A stretch of DNA of 31,894 nt, taken from the NCBI GenBank assembly GCA_964530165.1, contig CAZGYE010000028.1:1-31894 (forward strand). Direction: 5' to 3'. Shown here piece after piece: positions 16,319-22,609 of this stretch. The translations under genes and the position numbers were made by a program. This stretch comes from CAZGYE01 sp964530165 (GTDB lineage: Bacteria; Planctomycetota; Planctomycetia; Planctomycetales; Planctomycetaceae). Within the stretch, counting starts at the first letter, position 1, and the number at the start of each line of letters is the position of its first letter. Below the pieces are notes generated by a model. It worked only from the letters and a program-made list of their open reading frames with translations, was not told where the DNA came from and searched no databases.

Positions 16319-16386
16319 TTCGTCATTCATGATGCCGAGCGACCGTGGGTGGTCAAGACAATCCGTTCTCATCTGGAAGCTGCAGA

Positions 16387-16752
16387 ATGCCAACCGTAAC
16401 GTTTCTCAAAGAAAAGAAGTCGATCGAGGTCGAAGAGGGCGCGAACCTGCGCGCAGAAGCACGCAAAGCAGGCATCCAGGTCTATCCGGGGATTCACCGG
16501 ATCCTGAATTGCCGCGGCTGTGGAATGTGTTGCTCGTGCCGGGTCCAAATCAAGAAGGGGATCGAAAACGTCAGCAAGCAAGGCTTTTGGGAAAAGCTGA
16601 ATCTGCTGAACGTCCTGAACCCGTTCGGTTTTTTTGCGCGGCTCGGTCACGAAAAGGAGCTTCGACTTTCTTGCCGGACCAAGGTGTACGGCGACATTGA
16701 AGTGGAGACACAGCCGGAATTCAACTGGCACGGCGAACGGTTTTGGGGCTAG
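16387..16752 (+). CDS. [2Fe-2S] ferredoxin, adrenodoxin-type cysteine spacing
   Basis: This encodes a 121-residue soluble electron-transfer protein. Cysteines C42, C48, C51 and C96 give C-x5-C-x2-C...C, the spacing of adrenodoxin/plant-type [2Fe-2S] ferredoxins, followed by RVQIKKG and LSCRTKVYGD, both family-typical. Two further cysteines (C45, C49) lie within the same loop (NCRGCGMCCSCR), which is unusual. Between the third and fourth ligands there is a longer insertion (VSKQGFWEKLNLLNVLNPFGFFARLGHEKE) containing an amphipathic or membrane-touching helix. The C-terminal tail ends FNWHGERFWG. ATG 16387 has GGAAG about 7 nt upstream; a GTG at 16345 would add 14 unrelated residues. The next gene starts 6 bp after the stop, so the two are almost surely co-transcribed. 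Confidence 0.88.
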   Translation: MPTVTFLKEKKSIEVEEGANLRAEARKAGIQVYPGIHRILNCRGCGMCCSCRVQIKKGIENVSKQGFWEKLNLLNVLNPFGFFARLGHEKELRLSCRTKVYGDIEVETQPEFNWHGERFWG

Positions 16753-16758
16753 CATCTC

Positions 16759-17733
16759 ATGAGAGACATCCACATTGCCGCGGTTCAGTTCGAGAACCGT
16801 AACGGTGACAAGCAGTACAACCTGTCCCGCATTCGTGGGCTGACGGCACAAGCGGTCGAGCAGGGGGCGGAAGTCGTGAGCTTTCACGAGTGCTGCATCC
16901 CTGCCTACACGTTCATCCAGCCTTACTCGAAGTCACAGTTGCTGGAGCTGGCCGAGCCGGTCCCCGACGGTCCCAGCATCGGCAAGCTCAGCGAGATCTC
17001 CAGCGAGTTCGGCGTTCCCATTCTGGCCGGGCTGCTGGAACGCGACGGAGAAACGCTGTACAACACCTACGTCTGTGTCGACGGGCACAGTCTGCTGGCG
17101 AAATTCCGCAAGCTGCACGCGTTCATCAACCCGCACGTCTCATCCGGCAGCGAGTACTGCGTGTTCGAGCTGCTCGGCTGCCGATGCGGCATCTTGATCT
17201 GCTACGACAACAACCTGGTCGAAAACGTTCGCATCACGACGCTGTTGGGGGCGGAGATTATCTTCATGCCGCACGTCACCGGTTGCCTGCCCTCGGAGAT
17301 GCCGGGCCGAGGACTCGTCGATCCTGCACTTTGGGAAAACCGCGAGCGGGACCCGGTTTCGCTGCGCAGGGAGCTGAACGGTCCCAAGGGCCGCGGCTGG
17401 CTGATGCGCTGGTTGCCGGCCCGCGCCTACGAAAACGGTGTCTATGCCGTATTCACCAACCCGATCGGCATGGACGACCGCGAAGTCCGCAACGGTAACT
17501 CGATGATTCTCGATCCGTACGGCGAGATCATCAGCGAATGCACCGCGCTGGGCGACGACGTGGCCGTCGGGCTTTGCACCGCCGAGAAGATAGCGGCCTC
17601 CAGCGGCCGTCGTTACGTGCGCGCCCGCCGTCCCGATCTGTACGAAAAATTGGTTGAACCGTCCGACGAACCACCGGTGACGGCTCCCGGCTGGCAGTTG
17701 CGGACCTCAGAGCCTGTGAAGAAATCCCCATAA
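16759..17733 (+). CDS. Carbon-nitrogen hydrolase (nitrilase superfamily)
   Basis: This encodes a 324-residue enzyme. The Glu-Lys-Cys triad of the superfamily is present: E44 (VSFHECCIPAY), K118 (KFRKLHAFI) and C148 (GILICYDNN). The start IHIAAVQFENRNGDKQYNLSRI and the later RAYENGVYAVFTNPIG and NGNSMILDPYGEII also match. Such enzymes cleave amides, carbamoyl groups or nitriles. The precise branch (N-carbamoylputrescine amidase-like, beta-ureidopropionase-like or other) cannot be fixed. An insertion around residues 176-212 (PGRGLVDPALWENRERDP...) lengthens the region after the catalytic Cys. It follows the ferredoxin gene by 6 bp, an uncommon pairing. No export signal is seen, so it is cytoplasmic. 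Confidence 0.9.
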   Translation: MRDIHIAAVQFENRNGDKQYNLSRIRGLTAQAVEQGAEVVSFHECCIPAYTFIQPYSKSQLLELAEPVPDGPSIGKLSEISSEFGVPILAGLLERDGETLYNTYVCVDGHSLLAKFRKLHAFINPHVSSGSEYCVFELLGCRCGILICYDNNLVENVRITTLLGAEIIFMPHVTGCLPSEMPGRGLVDPALWENRERDPVSLRRELNGPKGRGWLMRWLPARAYENGVYAVFTNPIGMDDREVRNGNSMILDPYGEIISECTALGDDVAVGLCTAEKIAASSGRRYVRARRPDLYEKLVEPSDEPPVTAPGWQLRTSEPVKKSP

Positions 17734-17806
17734 CGGCCGCGCTGTGAAGATGCCCGACTAAGCCCATTGTGTGTTCGAGACACAGACTTCTCCGCTTCGC
17801 CGAACG

Positions 17807-18505
17807 TCACCTGGTCGATTTCAAACGGAAGTAGAACTCGTTGTCCTCGCCGGGCTTCACGATCCGAGTCAGTTCCGTGTTCGTGTTGTACCAGGCGGGC
17901 ACTCGCTCGACACCGTTGAGGCCCGGCGCTCGGATCTCAACTTTGTGTTTGCCGACGGCGGCCCCCTTGACGTTGCGAACGTAGTTCAACTCAAAATGCC
18001 CGGAACGGTCTGTTCGGCCGACCGAGGCGGCAACGTTGACGCCCGCCTCGTCCCCCCTTTCGGGTTGGAAAAGGACCGTCGCCCCGGGAAGCGGCTTGTC
18101 GTCCAGCGTGACTTGCCCCGTAACGATCGCTAACGGGGGCTTTTCACTGACGCTCTCAAAAAGCTGCGACGAAGCCCAATAGACAACCCACGTGATCAAG
18201 CCCACGATGACCAGACCGGGAACAAACTTGGCAGCGAAATACGCAATGGTCGCGCCGATGTCGATGCCACTTGTTGAAACGCGCCGGTCGAAACCTGCGC
18301 TGCCGGGCTTCTTGTCCTCTTCCGTGACATGCAACAAACCACCAGCGATTTGAGCAGTCGAGGTGAACCGCTCATCGCTCGATTCCCGGTCAGCATCCGG
18401 CACCAGGACCGGCTGGCCACAGGCCGGACAGAGGACTTTCGTGCCGACCTTGGTCTCCGCGGCCTTCAACTTCTTTCCACACCGACACACGAACCTGATC
18501 GCCAT
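17807..18505 (-). CDS. Zinc-ribbon, membrane-anchored protein with carboxypeptidase-regulatory-like domain
   Basis: The product is 232 residues. Residues 1-33 form a small zinc ribbon with C7-x-C9 and C26-x-x-C29 (VCRCGKKLKA...VLCPACGQP), a module common in planctomycete membrane proteins. Residues 34-90 are a polar linker and about 95-115 one transmembrane helix (VPGLVIVGLITWVVYWASS). About 126-230 form a beta-sandwich of the carboxypeptidase-regulatory/transthyretin type (TGQVTLDDKPLPGATVLFQP; GRTDRSGHFELNYV; GKHKVEIRAPG; VPAWYNTNTELTRIV). In planctomycetes the latter domain is usually a stand-alone lipoprotein, so the fusion across the membrane is notable. The zinc ribbon would be cytoplasmic and the sandwich outside. 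Function unknown. The gene is convergent with the nitrilase gene, 73 bp away. Confidence 0.75.
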   Translation of the reverse strand: MAIRFVCRCGKKLKAAETKVGTKVLCPACGQPVLVPDADRESSDERFTSTAQIAGGLLHVTEEDKKPGSAGFDRRVSTSGIDIGATIAYFAAKFVPGLVIVGLITWVVYWASSQLFESVSEKPPLAIVTGQVTLDDKPLPGATVLFQPERGDEAGVNVAASVGRTDRSGHFELNYVRNVKGAAVGKHKVEIRAPGLNGVERVPAWYNTNTELTRIVKPGEDNEFYFRLKSTR

Positions 18506-18588
18506 GGCACATCTCTCGGTGTTTGGCCATCTCGATCAACTATATCACGTCTGGAGAAGATATCCACCGAGCACGGTCGCAAAGCTGT

Positions 18589-18608
18589 CCCACGGCTCAC
18601 GCCGTGGG
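18589..18608. repeat. Hairpin repeat, CCCACGGC-TCAC-GCCGTGGG
   Basis: Perfect 8-bp arms with a 4-nt loop, followed by GCTACC. The arm type is the same as at 5290-5311, indicating a dispersed element in this genome. Confidence 0.75.
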
Positions 18609-18771
18609 CTACCCTCTGCCGCCCTTTCCGGGGCTGACGAATCCCGCAAAGCGAGTCCCCCAAACGCAATTGGCCTTGCCAGGAAGACTTGCCACGCCCC
18701 GCAGAAGGCTGTCCGCCGTTGCTCGATGACTTTCCGCCACGCGCGGCAGGCTTTGTTGTCTCTGCACTGGA

Positions 18772-18800
18772 TTGCGAGTTGCCCCTGCGCGCTGTATGCT
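18772..18800 (+). promoter_or_regulatory. Candidate promoter of the Gfo/Idh/MocA gene
   Basis: TTGCGA (18772-18777), a 17-nt spacer and TATGCT (18795-18800) match four of six positions in each box. It would give a leader of about 125 nt before ATG 18931. Confidence 0.35.
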
Positions 18801-18930
18801 GCGCAGTCAGCATGCGTGTGGAGTGATGGGTCGGCGGTTTGGACGCGGGCGGCGATTGTTTGCGGCGCGGGTTCTTTGTCGACGCCTGCCGGCGTATCTG
18901 CAACCTCCTTCAACCAACGGGAGATCGACT

Positions 18931-20289
18931 ATGCACGACACAGACCGACGTGAATTTTTGAAGAAATCGACCGCAGCGGCCGGTGCGGCGCTGGTGGCCG
19001 CCCCCGCAATCGCCAAGGGCCGGGCCAGTGCAAACGAGCGGGTTCGCGTGGCGCTGCTCGGCTTGGGCGGCCGGATGCACTCGCACGTCGCCGCCCTCGA
19101 CCAGATGACCAGCGAAAACGTCGAGATCGCTGCCATCTGCGACTGCGACCAGAAGAAACTCGACTCGGCGACCAAGAGCTATCCCCAGCTACAAGGCAAG
19201 AAGCTGGCCGTCTACACCGACATGCGGAAACTGTTCGAGGACAAGTCGATCGATGCCGTCACCATCGGCTTGGGAGACCGCTGGCATGCGCTCTCGACCA
19301 TTTGGGCCTGCCAGGCGGGCAAAGATATTTACGTCGAGAAGCCCGGCACGCACAATCTCTTCGAGGGCCGCCAGATGGTTGCCGCCGCTCGCAAGTACAA
19401 GCGGATGGTGCAGCACGGCACCCAAAATCGTTCCAGCCCGAACATCATGGAGGGGATCGCCAAACTCAAGGAAGGCGTCATCGGCGACGTCTACATGGCC
19501 CGAGGCATCGACTACAAGATTCGTGGAAACCTGGGCCGCGTGAATCCCAGTCCCATCCCCCAGGGATTGGATTGGGACAAATGGCTCGGTCCCAAGCCAA
19601 TGCGACCGTACAGCCATTTCTGGCATCGGCGGTGGTATTGGATTTTAGAGCTCAGCAGCGGTTGCTTTGCCAATCAGGCCGTTCACGAATTGGACATCCT
19701 TCGCTGGGGCCTCGGTCTGGACGAGCATCCCACCTACGTGTCTGCGACCGGTGGAAAATTCGTCCACGAAGACGATCGCACTTCACCGACCCACGTAGCC
19801 ATACTGTATCAGTTCAGCAAGCCGCAGACCATGGTCACCTACGAGCATCGCTCGTGGTACACCAACAGCGAAGCGGGCTTCCGCGACCAATACCCCTTCG
19901 TCCAAAAAAACTATCCCGTGGGGACGATTTTCTTTGGCAGCGAGGGCTACATGATCTTTCCCGATTACAGCAGCTACCGCACCTTCCTCGGGCCGAAGTG
20001 CAAGCCGGGACCGTTCAAAGTGGACGAAGAACATACGATGGCCAATCTGACCCACTTTCAGAACTGGGTCGCCGCCATCCGCAGCCGTAAGCATGACGAC
20101 TTGAACGCCGAGATCGAAGAAGGGCACAAGTCGATGACGCTGTGCCTGTTGGCCCGCACCGCCTACCAGCTCGGCCGATCCCTGAAGTTCGACCCGGCGA
20201 CGGAAACCATCGTCGGTGACGACGAGGCCGACGCAGTGCTCAACAAGCCCAGCTATCGAAAGCCGTACGTCGTCCCGAAAGAGGTCTAG
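18931..20289 (+). CDS. Tat-exported Gfo/Idh/MocA-family oxidoreductase
   Basis: This encodes a 452-residue protein. The N-terminus has a perfect twin-arginine motif (R6-R-E-F-L-K) and an alanine-rich hydrophobic stretch ending near APAIAKG, so the protein is exported folded, presumably with its cofactor. The Rossmann part follows (VRVALLGLGGRMHSHV, 38-53), with YVEKPGTHN (134-142) holding the family's E-K-P motif. The C-terminal alpha/beta domain carries FWHRRWYWILELSSGCFANQAVHELDILRW and the ending YRKPYVV. The family oxidises or epimerises sugars and inositols using NAD(P). Planctomycete Tat-exported members are thought to act on extracytoplasmic carbohydrates. ATG 18931 has GGGAG about 8 nt upstream. 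It precedes the second URO-D gene in the same direction, but a 356-bp repeat-rich gap separates them. Confidence 0.92.
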   Translation: MHDTDRREFLKKSTAAAGAALVAAPAIAKGRASANERVRVALLGLGGRMHSHVAALDQMTSENVEIAAICDCDQKKLDSATKSYPQLQGKKLAVYTDMRKLFEDKSIDAVTIGLGDRWHALSTIWACQAGKDIYVEKPGTHNLFEGRQMVAAARKYKRMVQHGTQNRSSPNIMEGIAKLKEGVIGDVYMARGIDYKIRGNLGRVNPSPIPQGLDWDKWLGPKPMRPYSHFWHRRWYWILELSSGCFANQAVHELDILRWGLGLDEHPTYVSATGGKFVHEDDRTSPTHVAILYQFSKPQTMVTYEHRSWYTNSEAGFRDQYPFVQKNYPVGTIFFGSEGYMIFPDYSSYRTFLGPKCKPGPFKVDEEHTMANLTHFQNWVAAIRSRKHDDLNAEIEEGHKSMTLCLLARTAYQLGRSLKFDPATETIVGDDEADAVLNKPSYRKPYVVPKEV

Positions 20290-20325
20290 TGAGTCGTTGC
20301 GAAAACTGTCTGACCGGTACGGCTG

Positions 20326-20592
20326 TAAATGACGAATGTCTAATGACGAATGTCTAATGACGAATGTCTAATGACGAAGCCCGAATGACGAAAACCCCAG
20401 GAACACGAGTGTCGGGCGTCGAAATCCGCGTTGTCACGCGGTTGTGATTGTCCCGCGTCGGCGATTGTCGCGGCAAACAAGCCCACTCATTCTTGATCCT
20501 GTCCTGAATGAGCGATTCCGATTTGGTCAACCATTTCGACATTCGTCATTTGTCATTGATTAGACATTCGTCATTACTCATTCGTCATTAAC
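20326..20592. repeat. MITE-like inverted-repeat structure built of 14-bp units
   Basis: The left end (20326-20392) holds tandem units of TAATGACGAATGTC, at least three in a row, then degraded ones. The right end (20538-20590) holds the inverse, GACATTCGTCATTA and variants. About 145 bp of unrelated sequence lie between them and contain no convincing gene. It fills most of the gap 20290-20645. The whole looks like a small non-autonomous element or a repeat-derived hairpin; no transposase and no clear target-site duplication were found. Confidence 0.7.
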
Positions 20593-20631
20593 CCGGCGAA
20601 AGTCACCATACACATTCTGGACGAACAAAAC

Positions 20632-20636
20632 AGGAG
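20632..20636 (+). promoter_or_regulatory. Ribosome binding site deciding a GTG start
   Basis: AGGAG lies 9 nt before GTG 20646 but 18 nt before the in-frame ATG 20655. Spacing favours GTG as the start codon of the second URO-D-fold gene. Confidence 0.65.
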
Positions 20637-20645
20637 ACCCTGCCT

Positions 20646-22085
20646 GTGGTCGATATGGAAGCGCGGTACGCCGAGAGGCTGAACCGTTATACCACCGCCA
20701 TGCGGAACGAACAGCCGGATCGGGTTCCGATTCGTCCGTTCGTGGCTGAGTTTACGGGCCGCTACGCCGGCTTCACCTGCCAAGAGCTGGCTCACGACTA
20801 CGAAAAAGCCTTCGCAGCGGCCCGAAAATGTGCGGCCGATTTCGACTGGGACGCCGTGGTGTCCAACATGGTCTACGTCTGGACGGGGCTCACGCAGGCC
20901 ATTGGGCTGAATTACTACGCGATCCCCGGCATCGACATCCCCGCCAGCACCGGTTTCCAGTACCGCGAGCCCTCGCCCGACGACGCGTTCATGAAACCGG
21001 AAGAATACGATCAGTTGATCGAGGATCCCACCGGGTACTTGTTCAACGTTTGGCTGCCCCGGGTCTCGACGCCCGTCAGTCCGATGGGCGAACCGACCTC
21101 GTACGAGAACAATCTCTCGTTCGTCAAGGGTGGGATGGCCATGATGCAATACTTCAACGCTTTTGGGGGGCAAAATGCGCGCCTCAAGAGCGAGTCGGGA
21201 ACCGTCTCGGCCATCGCCGGGATTCTCAAAGCACCGATGGACATTCTCGCCGACAAGCTGCGCGGTTACCTGGGACTGCTCGACGACCTGCGCGAGCGCC
21301 CGCAGAAGGTGCTTGCCGCATGCGAAGCCTTGATGCCGCATCTGACCCACGTCGCCCGCTCCACTGCCGATCCAGAAAAGAACGTGCCGATCGGCTTGTG
21401 GATGCATCGCGGCTGTGTGCCCTTTGTTTCGCCCGCGCAGTTCAACAACGTCTATTGGCCCACGCTGAAACCGATCATCCAGGAACTTTGGGCCAGCGGC
21501 CATCAAACCCTCTTTTACGCCGAGGGCGACTGGAATCATCATCTTCAGTCCTTCGCTGAGCTGCCCGATCGGAGCATCGTCTACCACGTCGATCAGGCGG
21601 ACATCTTCGAGGTGCACAAGGTGCTCTCGCACAAGTTCTGTTTAAGCGGCGGCATCCCGAACGTTCTGTTGGGCTACCACTCGGCTGAGGAAGTGCGTGA
21701 GTATTGCAAGAAGGTCATCCAGGGCGTTGCCCAGGACGGCGGGTACATCATGGACGCCAGCGCGATCATCCAAAACGACGCCCAGGTGGAAAACGTGCGG
21801 GCGATGACCGAAGCCACTTTGGAATATGGGGTCTACTCGCGGGGCGGTTCCACTCTTCCAGAGCCGAAGGGCGCCCCGAAACCCGCGCCCGACGAAGCGA
21901 AGCCCGGCAGTTTTGTTCCGCCCCCGGCGGCCGGAAAACTTCCGCCCGGCGTCTGTATCCCCTGGTCGCAACAGCGCGAAAAAACGCCCGACAGTATCGA
22001 AGAGGAACCGCTTTGCCAAAGCGTGTGGGAGAACATCGACGCGTTGGGCAACATGTATGTTTGGCAGTGCCTGCTGTCTTTCTGA
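20646..22085 (+). CDS. Uroporphyrinogen decarboxylase-fold protein, divergent branch
   Basis: This encodes a 479-residue protein. The N-terminus (RLNRYTTAMRNEQPDRVPIRPFVAEF) and the later VYHVDQADIFEVHKVL, LSGGIPNVLLGYHSAEEVREYCKK and GGYIMDASAIIQND are URO-D superfamily blocks. Unlike the protein at 1943-3034 it lacks the H-x-C zinc motif: the corresponding segment reads LFYAEGDWNHHLQSF. It also has a C-terminal extension of about 80 residues, starting with a Pro/Lys/Ala-rich linker (LPEPKGAPKPAPDEAKPG) and ending CQSVWENIDALGNMYVWQCLLSF. It is therefore unlikely to be a classical corrinoid methyltransferase or heme-pathway HemE (about 350 residues). Reaction unknown. It lies downstream of the Tat oxidoreductase and upstream of tRNA-Asp. 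Confidence 0.82.
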   Translation: MVDMEARYAERLNRYTTAMRNEQPDRVPIRPFVAEFTGRYAGFTCQELAHDYEKAFAAARKCAADFDWDAVVSNMVYVWTGLTQAIGLNYYAIPGIDIPASTGFQYREPSPDDAFMKPEEYDQLIEDPTGYLFNVWLPRVSTPVSPMGEPTSYENNLSFVKGGMAMMQYFNAFGGQNARLKSESGTVSAIAGILKAPMDILADKLRGYLGLLDDLRERPQKVLAACEALMPHLTHVARSTADPEKNVPIGLWMHRGCVPFVSPAQFNNVYWPTLKPIIQELWASGHQTLFYAEGDWNHHLQSFAELPDRSIVYHVDQADIFEVHKVLSHKFCLSGGIPNVLLGYHSAEEVREYCKKVIQGVAQDGGYIMDASAIIQNDAQVENVRAMTEATLEYGVYSRGGSTLPEPKGAPKPAPDEAKPGSFVPPPAAGKLPPGVCIPWSQQREKTPDSIEEEPLCQSVWENIDALGNMYVWQCLLSF

Positions 22086-22115
22086 AATTGTGCTGTCCCG
22101 TATGGCAAGCTTGAC

Positions 22116-22144
22116 TTGACGAAATCGCGGAATGCTGGATACAC
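22116..22144 (+). promoter_or_regulatory. Candidate promoter of tRNA-Asp
   Basis: TTGACG (22116-22121) is followed by GATACA/ATACAC (22138-22144) at 16-17 nt spacing, inside TTGACTTGACG...GGATACAC. The mature tRNA would start about 55 nt after the transcript start. A terminator-like hairpin lies between the two, so this assignment and the hairpin at 22150-22190 cannot both be fully right. Confidence 0.35.
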
Positions 22145-22149
22145 TTCCC

Positions 22150-22190
22150 ACAGCTTTGCCCCCCTTTTGCAAAGGGCGATAAGCTGTTTT
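22150..22190 (+). terminator. Possible terminator of the URO-D gene
   Basis: The outer arms are ACAGCTT (22150-22156) and AAGCTGT (22181-22187). Inner arms CCCTTT/AAAGGG (22162-22167, 22171-22176) are nested within, and four T's end the structure. The short T-run makes this uncertain. Confidence 0.4.
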
Positions 22191-22202
22191 GAACCCGAAT
22201 TC

Positions 22203-22276
<74 letters not shown>

Positions 22277-22282
22277 CTTGAG

Positions 22283-22332
22283 TCACTCCACGCCCAGCAA
22301 TCGGTTACGGTTGCTGGGCTGAGTCGTTTTTT
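22283..22332 (+). terminator. Rho-independent terminator after tRNA-Asp
   Basis: The main stem is GCCCAGCAA (22292-22300) / TTGCTGGGC (22311-22319), perfect over 9 bp with a 10-nt loop. An outer ACTC/GAGT pairing leads to TTTTTT at 22327-22332. It lies just after the tRNA, as expected. Confidence 0.8.
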
Positions 22333-22609
22333 GGACTTGAAAACTTCTCGGCAACCTGGCCGTGCTTGCCGTCGTGTTGGTCGTCATCTCGATAACGCCT
22401 TTGCTCCCGAAGACCTGCAGGCCGAAGCGTGACGGACGCTGCGGGTGAAGACGCGCGGAGTTTCATCCGCGGCTGGCCTCTCTTCGCAGATTCATGGAAA
22501 ATCGCAAGAATCGTCGTCGGCGTTTCTTGTGCTTCAGACTCGGGTTGCTGCAAGTGGACCTCTCTGAGAGAATTCACGGCGGTGCTGAAGATCAAAGGAT
22601 GAGAAAGAG
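22333..22609. other. Intergenic region upstream of the ABC transporter genes
   Basis: No gene, RNA or strong promoter was recognised in these 277 bp. They presumably hold the promoter for the transporter operon. Confidence 0.5.

Larger units (their letters stand above)
15982..16386. other. Intergenic region between divergent pepA and ferredoxin genes
   Basis: This 405-bp stretch has no convincing gene. It holds three hairpin repeats (16107-16251), a direct repeat CTAACCTGGA at 16083-16092 and 16284-16293 flanking that block, and a candidate promoter at 16290-16318. Short open frames here (for example 16093-16302 on the minus strand) are only translations of the repeats. Confidence 0.7.
18506..18930. 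other. Intergenic region upstream of the Tat oxidoreductase
   Basis: In this 425-bp stretch I find no convincing gene on either strand. It contains a perfect hairpin (18589-18608) of the dispersed CCCACGG/CCGTGGG type and a candidate promoter (18772-18800). The remaining sequence is GC-rich without clear structure. Confidence 0.6.

Noticed and set aside
18545..18913. 122-codon minus-strand open frame in the gap before the Tat oxidoreductase
   Set aside because: No motif, no ribosome site and odd composition; it covers the hairpin repeat and the candidate promoter.
20326..20392. Possible CRISPR array or iteron origin
   Set aside because: 14-bp units are contiguous, with an inverted counterpart downstream; there is no replication gene nearby.
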